Shown here: positions 47,169 through 59,000 of the stretch, piece by piece
How the letters are laid out: every line of letters starts with the position of its first letter
How positions within the stretch are numbered: the first letter of the stretch is position 1
NCBI RefSeq assembly: GCF_000321225.1
Contig: NW_004450380.1
Coordinates: 668,068 to 732,067 of the forward strand
Reading direction: 5' to 3'
From: Odobenus rosmarus divergens
Taxonomy: Eukaryota > Chordata > Mammalia > Carnivora > Odobenidae
DNA length: 64,000 nt
Made by a program: the position numbers and the translations under genes
Notes under the pieces: model-generated
Databases searched by the model: none
Told to the model about the DNA's origin: nothing
What the model saw: the letters and a program-made list of their open reading frames with translations, nothing else

Positions 47169-48060
47169 CATTGCTTCTTGATATGTACATTATCTGCCAC
47201 AAAACAAACATCTTGAAAATGGGAGATAGGGACAGACTGACTGATAGGTTTCTAGCAAGCAAGAGTTTATAAATTAAAAATAATTATCATTATTTATAAG
47301 TTATCTGCTTAAAACATATTGACAGCATTTTAGTTTTGTGGGCTATAGTTCATAAAAATGAAAACATTTTCATAAGTTTTTATGTGAATTTTAAATTTAA
47401 ATTTTTAAGTGTGAATTTTGTTATTTCTCATAAGGTCTTTAATTCTAGAATTGTGAATTCTTTGATCACAAGGATTTCTAGAAACCTAGCCCTAGCACTT
47501 GGGAAGGACTTTCATATGTCCTAAAATAGGTTTCCTATTTTAAAAAATTGAGTTGACTAGATATAAATTTGTTACGGAAAATGTTTTGGCCCCATTAAGA
47601 CAGTAACCCATACTTGTTGGTTTAATAAAACTAGGGCTGGGAATATCAAGTCCAGTAAATTATGTTTTAATAATGTATTAATGTGGCCAGCATAGAATAA
47701 CCACAATTAAAGAAATTTCCCAGAAGAGAAAAGGTCCCTTGAGGATTGAATCAATTGGGTGGGGGAGTAGTCTAATTCCCTCAACTTCTCAAGGGCAACA
47801 ACCACTTCCACCAAAAAGGGGCTGTGCTCAGGGAAAGAAAGAAGCTACCCCCTTTGGAACCACTGGGAGAAATGGCAGATGCAGGCCCCCAGATCAACTT
47901 GGGCCTCTCTGAAGCTGTAACTGACCATTTACTGACATCGCTTGTGAGAATTCAATTATGCCTTTATGGAGTGGTTAGACAAGCAGAATCAGGTAGTACT
48001 GGATCAGCTGGGATTCTGGAAACTGGGAGAGGGAGACCTGGAATGAAAAGGTAAAGCTTT

Positions 48061-48262
48061 GGGGTGCCTGGGTGGCTCAGTGGGTTAAGCATGTGCCTTC
48101 TGCTCATGTTGTGATCCCAGGGTCCTGGCATCAAGCCCCCAGTCCTCCTTGGGCTCCCTGCTCAGCGGGGAGTCTGCTTCTTTCTCTCCCTCTGCCACTC
48201 CCCCTGCTTGTGCTCTCTCTCTCTCTCTCTCTCTAATAAATAAATAAATTCTTTTTTTTTGT
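48061..48262 (+). mobile_element. Can-SINE
   Basis: Perfect duplication AAGGTAAAGCTTT at 48048-48060 and 48263-48275. The tail has lost its poly-A and ends in T9. Confidence 0.95.
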
Positions 48263-48889
48263 AAGGTAAAGCTTTAATGGAAAGAGTGTATAAATATTTA
48301 TTTCCCCTTGACCTTCTAGTGCGTGAGGTCCACAGTAAGAAAGCTATCTTTAGAAAGATTAAATCGCTTCTCTAAATCCAAGTGTTACTGATCCTTCATA
48401 TTTTCTTCATTGGGATCAGGCATATATATTAAAATCAAGACAAATAAAAGTCCTTACTTTTACTCATACCTCCTCATCATTACCTCTCCGTGGTGGCCAG
48501 TCCTAAGAGGGAGAAGGCTTCAGCAATCGTTTTAAGTGATTTACAAGTTCTTGCCTTGTACTTTATACTTTTCGTTTATATCATCTTACGCTGGCGTTAG
48601 GCCTCTTTCCCTGTCAGGATCATTTACTGTTCCTTGTTTCCGAACTGACTGAATTCTTGAAATTGATTCTTTGGTTGTTCTTCATGTCAGCCTGCTCTTT
48701 GATCTTCAGCAGTCCCTTCCACTGTTCCTGTGCTTAATAATGTTGACTCCTGAGTTTTTGTTCAATGAAAAAGCTTCTGATTGGAAATACTGATTTATAG
48801 TCAATAATCATTTTATTCTTTCGTGCCATGGGTATTAGATCTTTGAAAGTTATGAAGATTTTTATTAGGTTCATATAAAATATTTTTCA

Positions 48890-49177
48890 TGGGGTGCCTG
48901 GGTGGCTCAGTCGGTTAAGCATCTGCCTTTGGCTCAGGTCGTGATCCCAGGGTCCTGGGATGGAGCCCCACCTCGGGCTCCCTGCTCGGCAGAGAGCCTG
49001 CTTCTCCCTCTCTCTCTGCCTGCCGCTCTGCCTACTTGTGCTTTCTCTCTTTCTCTGTCATATAAATTAATAAGGTCTTAAAAAAAAAAAAGATTCTCTC
49101 TCTCCCTCTGCCCCTCCCCACCCCCCACTCATGCTCTCTCTCTCAAAAAATGTATAATAATAATAAAATAAAATGTT
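48890..49177 (+). mobile_element. Composite Can-SINE with a second tail
   Basis: A full SINE ends in A12 near 49091. A second partial SINE 3' half follows (GATTCTCTCTCTCCCTCTGC then CTCATGCTCTCTCTCTCAAA and an AATAATAATAAAAT tail). One 14-bp duplication TAAAATATTTTTCA (48876-48889 and 49178-49191) encloses both. Confidence 0.92.
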
Positions 49178-49915
49178 TAAAATATTTTTCACAACAGCAA
49201 CTGTGTTATGAAGCACAAAAATCTCAAATTCATAATGTTTCACGCTACGAGGGCTTAAATTATAGAAAAACTATGCTTTTTCACTTCTTTTAAAATCTAA
49301 TAGAAGATTTTATTTTACAGACATTCTCAACTAGAATTGGACTTGGTACCAAGTCCCTAGGAGAATAATTTCTCAGTCACTGGATGTGCTTGTCAGTTAA
49401 TCTGAGACAGTTGAGTTTTACCCTCATATTTTATGTCTAGGAGTGCAGAAACTTTCCAGAAGAATTTGAAAGAAATTAGGGTTTAATCGTTTCCAGATGA
49501 AGAGAAGCAAATTCACATACCCTAGATTATTTGTCTGTATTTATTATAGCTTTCACCAGAGGGAAGCAAAGCTATGCATAGAACTTGCAATGCTTACTGA
49601 GACCACTTCCCTCACCATTAACAAGTGTGACTATCAAATATATAACTTGATTCATACTTATAAGGTTGTAGGTCATATGAGACTTGGGTTTCTTGGGTTG
49701 ATAATTCAGAGAAACATAGTGGTTTTGAATGAGGTGAAGGTTGGATATTGGATAAGAGCCACTGGGAGAAGACTAATACAGCATAGAATGACTCAGACTC
49801 TCTGTGTCAAGCACCTTACCTTTATTGGGGTTTTTTAAAATTGGGATTTTGAGATTAGTTTATTATTGGGTATTTTGCATAAAGATACTGTGGATGTAGT
49901 TAAAAGGAAGTTAGA

Positions 49916-50090
49916 GGGCGCCTGGGTGGCTCAGGTCATGATCCTGGAGTCCCAGGATCGAGTCCCACATCGGGCTTCCTGCTCAGCAGGGAGTCTGCTT
50001 CTCCCTCTGACCCTCTTCCCTCTCGTGCTCTCTATCTCTCATTCTCTCTCTCTCAAATAAATAAATAAAATCTTTAAAAAAAAAAAAAAA
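49916..50090 (+). mobile_element. Can-SINE lacking the A-box segment
   Basis: The head jumps from GCCTGGGTGGCTCAG straight to GTCATGATCC. The ~28 bp normally between two GGCTCAG repeats (including TTAAGCGTCTGCC) is absent. Duplication GGAAGTTAGA at 49906-49915 and 50091-50100. Confidence 0.94.
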
Positions 50091-50803
50091 GGAAGTTAGA
50101 AGGATTTTACTTCTAGAAATTCAGAGTGGGAAATTGAGACTAAAGAATAATTATGGACTTACAAATTACCAGCAGTGAGAGATGGCACTTTCCATTTCAT
50201 GAAACTAGGGAGTAAATGTTGTTTTGAGTCTTTTTTTATCTAAACTTTTTATTATTATGTAATTTTTACTTTTGTTATGTTTGGAAGGAGAGTGAACTAA
50301 ATCTTAGTTATATTTAAGGGAACTTGATTATTTGATAATGTTAAAAATAGATGCCTGTATATCATAACAGGTACATTTCATTTTAAATTTTGAAGCATTT
50401 CACTAATTTTTAACCATAAGCAAATGAAAAGTCAGTTAAATTGGATACTTATATATTTCATTTAGTATAGACATGCTATATAATTGAAAAATATTAGAAC
50501 ACTTGATTTCTCTGATGCCGTTTTTCAAAATTTGGATTCATCTGTGGCCTTCATCGGGGTCCATTTACCTGAGTTTTCTTAGTTGCTTCTTTAATATAGT
50601 CTTAATTGTGAAAATTGAAGTGTGTGAATAAATGTACCATTTGAATGGTATTTTAGTTCTATAAGTGGTATTGACAAATATAAAATTCTAATGGGCTTTA
50701 CAGTGACTTGTGAGGATTTTAAAGAAAATTAAAGCTTAATTGTCTTTTTCCTCTCAATTTTGCAAATTCTGAGGCCCCATTTCACTCCGTCTTACTCTGG
50801 CAG

Positions 50804-50956
50804 GCTTTAATCCAGTGTGAGCAGTTGAAGAATCAACTGGAGAGACAGACAGAGCGTCTTGAAAAAGAACTGGCATCTCAGCAAGAGAAAAGGGCCCTTG
50901 AGAAAGAGGCGATGAGAAAGGAAATAACAAAAGAAAGGGAAGACGTGAGGTCAAAG
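50804..50956 (+). CDS. SDCCAG8: SDCCAG8 exon 10 (51 codons, phase 0-0)
   Basis: Acceptor CTTACTCTGGCAG, donor GTACTT. It reads ALIQCEQLKNQLERQTERLE, then KELASQQEKRALEKEAMRKE and ITKEREDVRSK, matching human residues 357-407. It is an almost uninterrupted highly charged coiled coil without glycine or proline. The GTACTT donor has C at +4 and T at +5 in place of the usual A and G, so it is a weak donor. The exon is in phase at both ends. An open frame runs on into the intron for about 50 nt, but the exon 11 join (SK|MLSLSQ) fits the GT. Confidence 0.97.
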
Positions 50957-51585
50957 GTACTTTCGGATTCACTTTGTTACCCGCTGAGGCAGAAACGTTT
51001 GTGGTGATGTGACTGATGATGCTGTAGGCTGCCATTCTTGAATGAACACTCAATTTTAAAAACCTTGTAAATAGTCAATTGCTTATAATTTAGAGTTCAT
51101 AAAAATTTTCCATTTTTCCATGTATTTCTCAAGAAAAGTTATATTCTTGGACCTCTCTGAGTAAAATAATCAATTGATTCCATGATAGGAAACTGTAAAA
51201 TTATACTTTGATCCCACCATTCTGTTTGATTCCTTCTCTCATGTTTGTTAGAGAAAAGCAGGTGCTCTGCAGATATCCAGATTTTATTTCAACCTGGGCT
51301 AAATCCAGGAGAGATGACTCCCCCACCATATTCCCACACTCTCAAATTAGACCTGTAGAAGATGAAACACGTGTAAGAAACCAAGTAACCGAGAAAAAAT
51401 AATTATATACACTGTACAAAGTAGGTTCTGACAAATTGCATGATGAATAATGAACATAACCAGATGAACACATGGAAGGAAGAGATGAAAGGCAAAAGGA
51501 ACAGCTAACATGAAATGGACAGTGTTTGGAAAACAGTAATAAACTGGAATATAGAATTGAAACCTAGCTTTAAAGTTGCTGCAAT

Positions 51586-51786
51586 GCGGACGCCTGTGCT
51601 TCAGTCAGCTAAGTGTCCGACTCTTGGTTTCGGTCAGGTCACGATCTCAGGGTCATGAGATAGAGGTCCAAGTTGGGCTCCGCGCTCAGTGTGGAGTCTG
51701 CTTGGGATTCTCTCTCCCTCTCCCTCCCCCTCCCCCCAGCTCACAAGCTATCTCACTCTCTCTCTAAAATAAATAAATAAATCTTT
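51586..51786 (+). mobile_element. Can-SINE, older subfamily
   Basis: GTCCGACTCTTGGTTTCGGT variant with a CCCTCCCCCTCCCCCC body. Duplication AAAGTTGCTGCAAT (51572-51585) and AAAGTTGCTACAAT (51787-51800). Confidence 0.94.
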
Positions 51787-51939
51787 AAAGTTGCTACAAT
51801 AGAGTAAACACTGAGCAAGATGGGGTCCATAAAATAACCAAAGCAGCTGTTACATGTTTTGTTTTGTTTTTAAAGTGACTCGCAGCTTATACCCTGAATG
51901 CTTTGTTATTATAATATTCCAGTGTGTGATAATTACATT

Positions 51940-52930
51940 ATTCAGCACGTATCTACTGAGTATCTGCTATGTGCAAGGCAATGTGAATCCTGAGGATATA
52001 TAAAGAGAAAAATCACAAGTTCTGTCCAGGGGATTTTAAGGCTTATGGGTGTCTGAGGCATTTACTGTAAACTCCCTTGTCTTAGTCTTTAGAAAAATGG
52101 CGCCTGTCAGAACCTCACTCTATGTCAATTGAACCGTCTGCCTTCTCTGGCCTGGATGGGCGATCTGAGCCTTGCAGACAGCACCCCTGTGCGTCATGAC
52201 CCTAGTGTCCCTGGTGCTCCTGCTGCTTCAGCGGTCCCACTGTGCATTCCTCTCCCCCGTTCATTCCGCATTCAACAGAAAGTAACTGGAGGGCCTGGGA
52301 GTGTGCAGTCCTGCTTCCAGAGGAGGGAAGAGGAAGACATTGGACACAGACTTCCCTGAGTGAGTTTGTAGTTACCACTGTGATAAAGGCAAGGAAGTAC
52401 AGTATAGGGTACCATGGGAGTATGTAACAGGCACGTCTGACCAAGTCCAGGTGGTCGTGAAAGACTGTCCTATGAAAGAGATTTTGAAAACGAGACTCAA
52501 CAGGGTTGAGTAGGAGCAGTCAGGTGAAGAGTTGAGGGGAAGAGATTCAAACCCAGAGAAACAACACCCCCCAGACACTGAAGCTAAAGAGCATCATACT
52601 TTTTAGGAATTTAAAGAAGGCCCAGGTGACTGGAGCATAGGAAGTGGGGACAGTAGCGGGAGATGAGTTTGGAGTAGTATGTAGAGACCAAAGCATGAAT
52701 GGCCTTAAAATGCATTTGAAAGATTTTAAATTTTATCCAGAAACTAATGGAAAACCATCGAACGACTTTAAATTGGGCAGCGTCATGATGCCATTTATAT
52801 TTGAGAAGTACCATCTGTCAAGAGATTGGAAGGAAAATCAGAATAAATGCCTGGAGATCAGGTGGGAGGTAATTATCCTAGTCCAGGTGGCAATGATGGT
52901 ATCTTGGGCCCATTTTCAAGGACTATTTTA
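51940..52930 (+). mobile_element. Ancient mammalian interspersed repeat, family uncertain
   Basis: TACTGAGTATCTGCTATGTG CAAGGC opens it, and 52620-52930 has GGCCTTAAAATGCATTTGAA, TGGAAAACCATCGAACGAC, GTCCAGGTGGCAATGATGG. I recognise the generic mammalian repeat pattern (LINE-type) but cannot name it. Confidence 0.45.
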
Positions 52931-53170
52931 AATCACTTTTATTCTGCTCAAATTCTCTACTATACCATCATTCCCCTCATTATCAGCAGAGAGCCTTACT
53001 TACCTAATGAAGAAAACTGAAAACTTCAACTATTTATCATCCCCCTTACCTGAGACTTCAGGTAAAATTTCACCAGCATCCCAACCGTGTCAGAACAGGA
53101 GAAGCCTCACGCTAATTCATTCCCCTTGCTCTGGGTTCCATTCTCTTCCTCCACCTCAGGGAGGTCATTT

Positions 53171-53383
53171 CTTTCTTTTTTTTTTTTTTAATTTAAAGAT
53201 TTTATTTATTTATTTGAGAGGGGGTGGGGATTATTTATTTGAGAGGGGGAGGAAGAAGGACAAGCAGATTCTGAGCTGAGTGCAGAGCCCATCATGGGGC
53301 TCGATCCCAAGACCCTGAGATCATGACCTGAGCCGAAAGCAAGAGTCGGGTGCTCAACTGACCGAGCTAGCCAGGCGCCCCGC
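53171..53383 (-). mobile_element. Can-SINE with internal duplication
   Basis: Antisense. The segment TTATTTATTTGAGAGGGGG occurs twice (about 53202-53223 and 53231-53249). Imperfect duplication AGGGAGGTCATTT (53158-53170) and AGGGATGTCATTT (53384-53396). Confidence 0.92.
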
Positions 53384-53485
53384 AGGGATGTCATTTCCAT
53401 TCTCCTCACCCGCTGAATCTTCTTCCTTATGAGGAGAATCTGCACAAGTTTCTGTCATCCATTGAAAGAAACAATCTTCCAATCC

Positions 53486-53665
53486 ATTGGTTCTCAATCT
53501 TGGCTCCGTAGAGGCTCCAAAAATCTTCCTGCCCAATCTGCATCCCAAACCGAGATGTGTAAATAGCTGTGGGTAGGATTCAGGTGTCAGTATTTTTAAA
53601 GTTGTCCGGGTGATTCCAATGTGCAGCCAAGGTTGGAAGCCACCTCGGTAATTCCATGGCCCTCC
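53486..53665 (+). mobile_element. MER5A-like hAT fossil
   Basis: Near-palindromic ends: TTGGTTCTCAATCTTGGCTC at left and AATGTGCAGCCAAGGTTGGA at right, with GTCAGTATTTTTAAAGTTGT inside. Confidence 0.85.
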
Positions 53666-53939
53666 TTGCTTTTCCCCGTAATGGGCACATTTCTTGAAAG
53701 GTTTGTCTGTACGTGTTGTCTCATTATGTTCACTGGAGCCCTCCTAGTGCTATTTTTTAGGGAATATTTTTTAGTTCTTACTCCCTTTAAAAGATTCTCT
53801 TTCCTTGATTCCTTTGGATCTATATTCTTGATTTGACAGAATGATGATGTGTGCCTTTCAGTTTGCTCTGAGTTTAAAGTGCCTTTGAGACAAGGAAACG
53901 TATCCAGAAAACAGCTTGATGGAAAGTTCTAGAGTTTAG

Positions 53940-54846
53940 CAGAGAGCTTTAGATTTCGGGGTCTTTGGCATTACTGCGGCTCCCAGTTTCATGTATATGG
54001 AATCGATTCCTAAATCCTCAGCTCTCTAGTGAGCTCCCAAACCAACTTCACTTCCCATCTTCCCTCTCTCAGGGGGTTGCCCAACCCCCAAATTTTGCTG
54101 GCATTCTTGGGTCCTTTCTCTCCCTCACCCTACTCATCATTATGTCACCAAATTCTAGAGATTCAGGTGCCTAGGAATTTTCCATTGCCCTGTCTCTCCA
54201 CCCCACTGCTATCCATACCTCACCCCTGGATGATTTCTAGCCCCAAGCCCTCTCCTTGCTTCCGGTCTCACCTCCTTTTCATCTAAGCCACAGCCGGGAT
54301 GATCTTTCTCAAATGAATACGTCAATATGTCAGTCTCTTGCTTTAAAATCCTTTCATGTCTCCTTACAGCCCCTTAGATAAAATTTAAGATCCTTTAGCA
54401 TCACATGAAAATTCTACATTTCTCTTCCTCTCTTTGGCTCTCCAGTCTCATCTCCCTCCACTTTTCTTCCTGGTTTTGACACCATGCTGACCTACTGCAC
54501 TAGCTCCAACACAGACATGCCAATCTGCCATACTGTGTTTTCATTTTAGGATTTTGCACATGCCTTGCCCCTTGCCTAGAGGAATCCTCTGCCCCATGCC
54601 CTCTCTAAGTGATCCTTCAGAGTTCTTCTGGTTACCACCTACTCCCAGAGATGAATTGCGAGCCTCTTCTGTGGGCTCCTATAACTCAATTAACTGCAAA
54701 TTCTTACTGAATTGTTTGTCTCCCCCAATTTACTGTGAGTCCCTTGAATGTGTGGTTGGTTAACATCGTCATTGCTTGGCACATCCCACTCTCATAAAAT
54801 GTTCTTCACATATATTTGTTGAATGAATGAATGAATGAATGAATGT
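53940..54846 (+). mobile_element. L2 with intact 3' terminus
   Basis: A long L2 3' region: GGATGATCTTTCTCAAATGA, CTCTTGCTTTAAAATCCTTT, ATTTTGCACATGCCTTGCCC, ending CATATATTTGTTGAATGA and a (TGAA)5 tail at 54823-54846. Confidence 0.85.
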
Positions 54847-55060
54847 AGTACAAGGGGAAGGTATGACGAAGATGTTTATTCAGAGGATCAGACAGTCTGT
54901 GTCTACAAGAGATCATGGAAGATTTTGTGAGGAAGGTGGCGTTTTAACTGAGTTTCAAAGTGTAGGTAGGATTCGGAAATGCAGAGCATGGGGGGAGGAA
55001 TGCTGGCTATAACCAACGAGAGTCAGGCGTGGAGTGGGGGTAACTTTGTGAATTGCGTGT
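54847..55060 (+). mobile_element. Ancient repeat, family uncertain
   Basis: GAGGAAGGTGGCGTTTTAAC, TGAGTTTCAAAGTGTAGGTA resembles the same class as 51940-52930. Confidence 0.4.
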
Positions 55061-55214
55061 TGTGTGTGTGACAGAGAATGAGATCCACAGTAAAGACCAG
55101 CTATGTTTTGGCCACAGTAACCCTTGGCTGGCATTGAATCTCAAGGTCCTGCCCTAAATGAAGTGACTGAATGAAGAGCTGAGAGTGGTCCTAGCTCTCG
55201 GGCAGGTGCTTTCA

Positions 55215-55650
55215 CCAGGAAATGGTAGTAAGTGGCTTTGGAGTCAAAAGATTTAGAGTTGAATCCAGGTTGACCTTTCTGTGACCTTGAATAATTTGTT
55301 TAACCTCTCCCATGTCAGAGGAGTAAGAAATGGAGTTGATCTACTCAAGAAATTGGTAGGATTAAATCAGAATGTTTCAAAAGGGCCTAATATACCTGGC
55401 CTAAAGTGGACATTTAATAACTTTGAAACTCAAGGCTATTATCATTCTTATTCCAGAGAAAGAGAAGCTGCCTGATGGGATAGATTTCTCTGTATGAGTA
55501 AAGCAGACAGATTTGAATATAAAGCCTGGCTTTACTTTTTATTCATTAGCTTCAGTGAACTTAGGCACATGCCTTAATTTTCTGAATCTCATTTTTTTCG
55601 ACTGAAAATTAATTGAGTGTAATTCGTCCTTCAAGGGGGGCTGAAAAGTG
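55215..55650 (+). mobile_element. Two MIR copies
   Basis: 55215-55455 has GTGACCTTGAATAATTTGTT and TTAACCTCTCCCATGTCAGA. 55505-55650 has GCCTTAATTTTCTGAATCTC. Both are diverged. Confidence 0.7.
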
Positions 55651-57251
55651 AGAATATGTATCAACTGCCTGGCAGATGATGTCAGTCTAAAGTGAGACTG
55701 AGCAATTCCTCCTAACGTGAGAGCTCTGTAGTTAGGGCTAAAGCAAGCACCCCCCCACCCCCTTTCCAAGCAGTCAGGAAAGCTTGTGAGACTTTTAAAC
55801 TTTCTTCCTCTCTTTTTATTAGTTTTCTTCTTTCCTCTCTCCTGACTCGTTCTCATTAAATTTCATGTGTGTGGGAAGTTCTAGGAGAGCAGATGTCTTC
55901 TACCTAGACAGATTTTGAATCATCCCCCCATGAACAGTACTTGCTGTGAGTTTGTTTGTTGTCTTCAGTTATGGTCCTTGGCTGCTCTGAGCCCCTGAGT
56001 TTGTTAGTTCAGTCAGTCATTTATCATATTTAGTGAGCACCCCCTATGTGGTCCACACTTTTTTTTCAGTTGGTTCCCTTGATAATAGTCCATGGCTAGA
56101 ATCCCTCATTCTTGCACCTGTTCTATGGCGAGTAACACTTTATACCATGTTCAGACCGCTAGGGACTGCTTCAGCTGAGAGATTTCCATCAAGCTCTCCC
56201 AGCCTGGGTGTCCTTGTCTCTTGCTTGCCCCTGTCAAAGTTTAAAGGACTTACCTGATGTCGACGCCCTGGACATCCAGCAGTGTTGCAGCTGTCTGTGC
56301 TACTTCTGTCTCCGCAACAGATGTGGATGGAGAAGCTCCTGCAGTGTAATGCTGACTTCCAGATGGTGGGCGAGGGGAAAAAGAAGGTGTGACAACAGGA
56401 GTGGAGGCCTCAGGAAGTGGGTGACAGGAGGGAGCAGACAGGTAGTGGGCAGGGGAAAGAAGTGATGGGTGGCAGAGGGAGGGAATCAGATGGAAGGGAG
56501 TGTGATTCGGTACCTGCTTATAATAGAAACTGAGTTGGAATTTACAATTAGCAAGTGAATGTCTGTCTGCATATTTACTTCAGAAACCACCGATGTTAAT
56601 ATGTTTACCATAAGATATAGCTTCACATAAGTATGATTTTTAGTAGCTGGTAATTGAAGTTCGCTGCTGTTGTATCCGGAAAAGCTATAATTACCTTCAT
56701 AATATGGATACTCATGAACTTGAATTTTTAAAATTAAGTATATAAATTAATCTCATTATTGGTTGCATTTAATTTCTTTTGACTTTCAATTTGGGGGTCA
56801 GATTGCAATATGCATTAGGATAGTTTGTAGCCTGGTATTAGTAAAAGTAATTTTATGTGCAAATTAAAATTGTTAGTCTTTTGATGATAAGAAGGACATG
56901 TAAACAACCATAAGTCAAATGTACAATTCTCTACAATCCCCAGAAAAGTTAATTAATACATCTACCATTTAATTAGAAAATCGCTACCAGGGCTCATTAT
57001 TTTCATATGTGTCAACTTGAGCTAGTTACATAACTCAAAGGCAGTCTTGATTTTTATCACAAACTTTGCCTTATTGATTTTAGTTGTAAAACTGAATTCA
57101 CACCCATATCCATGTACAACAGTAAATTTAAAATATTCTTTCAGTTCTGTTACAAGCTCTTGTGTAACAGATTAAACACTGATAGATATCTCTCTGTGTT
57201 TCCCTCTCTAGGAAGGTAGCATTTCTTTTTCACTTTAAAGCTGCCAATACA

Positions 57252-57466
57252 GGGGCGCCTGGGTGGCTCAGTCATTAAGCGTCTGCCTTCGGCTCAGGTC
57301 ATGATCCCAGGGTCCTGGGATCGAGCCCCACATCGGGCTCCCTGCTCTGTGGGAAGCCTGCTTCTCCCTCTCCTACTCCCCCTGCTTGTGTTCCCTCTCT
57401 CACTGTGTCTCTCTCTGTCAAATAAATAAATAAATAAATCTTTAAAAAAAAAAAATTAAAAAAAAA
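57252..57466 (+). mobile_element. Can-SINE, young
   Basis: The cleanest copy in the window: GGGGCGCCTGGGTGGCTCAG, full CT body, AAATAAATAAATAAATC and long poly-A. Perfect 15-bp duplication AAAGCTGCCAATACA at 57237-57251 and 57467-57481. Confidence 0.97.
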
Positions 57467-57649
57467 AAAGCTGCCAATACAAATAAGAAATTAAGAGTCT
57501 AGGAAGTTTTGACTTCCTGGAGCAGAGTAAAATGTAATTGCAAATAAAAAACTGTAAAGGTTAAACCTGAGATCTAGAAAGCATTTCTCGCCCTGGGAAG
57601 AAAAAGTAAGAAGCTGACATTCATAGAGTGGATGGTTCCTCTGAAAAGC

Positions 57650-57960
57650 CGTTCATTCCAGTGATCTGTTCATTCATCAAACCTTCGGTGCCTCTTGAGG
57701 AACATGCCCTCGAGGAACTTGTAGTCTGTGGGAGCAAACAGACAACGAAACAGTGGCATAAGTGCCGGGCTGGAAGTGTGCAGACGTCGCAGGCTGCAGT
57801 GTGATGGAGACATAGAGAGGTGGTTGGGGCAGCAATCCATGCCCATGGGTGCCCGCTGCCAACAGCAGGCATGGCTGTCCCGGGGCATAGCAACCTTGGG
57901 TGTGGGAAGGGGTTCCTATTTTGTGCTGGGAGCCAGCGGTCATAGAAACCTTCCTGAGGA
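57650..57960 (+). mobile_element. Possible ancient repeat
   Basis: GTTCATTCATCAAACCTTCG, GAGGAACTTGTAGTCTGTGG and AGACAACGAAACAGTGG resemble the old 'increment of body/plasma' mammalian repeat class; weak. Confidence 0.35.
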
Positions 57961-58081
57961 GAGGGGATGACAGCCGAGAGGAAGAAGGAGGGTAGCTAGA
58001 GAATGGGAGCCCTCCAGCTCTCCCATCCTGTCCTTTGATCCTTCCATGTGGGAGAAGGGTTTAAGACTTCCCTGATTTTTT

Positions 58082-58291
58082 TAAAGATTTAATCATTTTT
58101 AAAAAGATTTATTTATTTGAGAGAGAGCACATTGGGGGAGGGGCAGATGGAGAGGGAGAGGAGAGAATCTCAAGCAGACTCCCTGCTGAGCGGGGAACCC
58201 AACATGGGACTCAACCCCAGGACCCTGAGATCATCACCTGAGCCAAAATCAAGAGTCTGATGCCCAACTGGCTGAGTCACCCAGGTTCCCC
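58082..58291 (-). mobile_element. Can-SINE, older subfamily
   Basis: Antisense. 18-bp duplication AGACTTCCCTGATTTTTT (58064-58081) and AGACTTCTCTGATTTCTT (58292-58309), two differences. Confidence 0.95.
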
Positions 58292-58576
58292 AGACTTCTC
58301 TGATTTCTTGACATCACCTTTGAAATTTATTCCTGTCAGTCCCTTGCACAACTTATATGATTATCACCTTAAGGTTTCAACCCAAACTTTGATTTTTATT
58401 ATCTTGTATGTGTTTCCCAAAATGAGGGTAGAGACCAGAGAATGAATCAGAAGGAAGTATATATTTAAGTCATGGGGGATGGGTGAGTTGAGGAAGTGGA
58501 AAAACGGACATACCCAATTCACAGAGAAATGACTTAAGAGTGAACCCAGTAGCCATGCAGAGACTCCCATTAATTC

Positions 58577-58935
58577 AAGATTTTTTTTTACATGGTATTA
58601 TATTAGTCTCAGGTGTACAATATAATGATTCAGCAGTTCTATACATTGCTCAGTGCTCATCAGGATAAGTGTACTCTGAATCCCCTTCATCTATTTCACC
58701 CATCCTCCCCACCCACCTCCCTTCTGGGAACCACCTGTTTGTTCTCTGTATTTAAGAGTCTGTGTCTTTTTGTTTCTTGGTGTCTTTTTTCCCTTTGTTT
58801 CTTAAATTCCAGAAATGAGTGAAATCATATGGTATTTTGTCTTTCTCTGATTTCTTTCACTTAGCATTACACTCTCTAGGTCCATCCATGTTGTTGCATG
58901 TGGCAAATTCTCATTCTTTTTTATGGCTGAGTAAT
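58577..58935 (-). mobile_element. Carnivore LINE-1 3' end next to exon 11
   Basis: Antisense L1 3' UTR: ATTAGTCTCAGGTGTACAAT, CCCATCCTCCCCACCCACCT, ATATGGTATTTTGTC and TTTATGGCTGAGTAA. 5'-truncated; its right edge is about 66 bp from the exon 11 acceptor. Confidence 0.92.
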
Positions 58936-59000
58936 CAATGTTCTTAATATTTATTTGGTCAAATGGCATTATTGTTTAGGACTTTTATTTCCTCTTATAG

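Larger units (their letters stand above)
39313..50803 (+). other. SDCCAG8: SDCCAG8 intron 9, GC-AG type
   Basis: Begins GCAAGT and ends CTCTGGCAG. It holds L2 pieces, a MaLR LTR, a pentamer array, a MER20-like element filled by a long TG/CA array, MIRs and nine Can-SINEs. Stretches without recognised repeats are 39313-39860, 42330-42590, 43741-44040, 45837-46300, 46541-46970, 47170-48047, 48276-48875, 49192-49905 and 50101-50803. Confidence 0.85.
50957..59000 (+). other. SDCCAG8: SDCCAG8 intron 10
   Basis: GTACTT...TTATAG. Contains Can-SINEs, a MER5A copy, an L2 with a complete 3' end, MIRs and a carnivore L1 3' end next to exon 11. Stretches 50957-51571, 53666-53940, 55650-57236 and 58310-58576 show nothing I can name; 56180-56500 is GC-richer but has no sustained coding frame. 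Confidence 0.85.
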
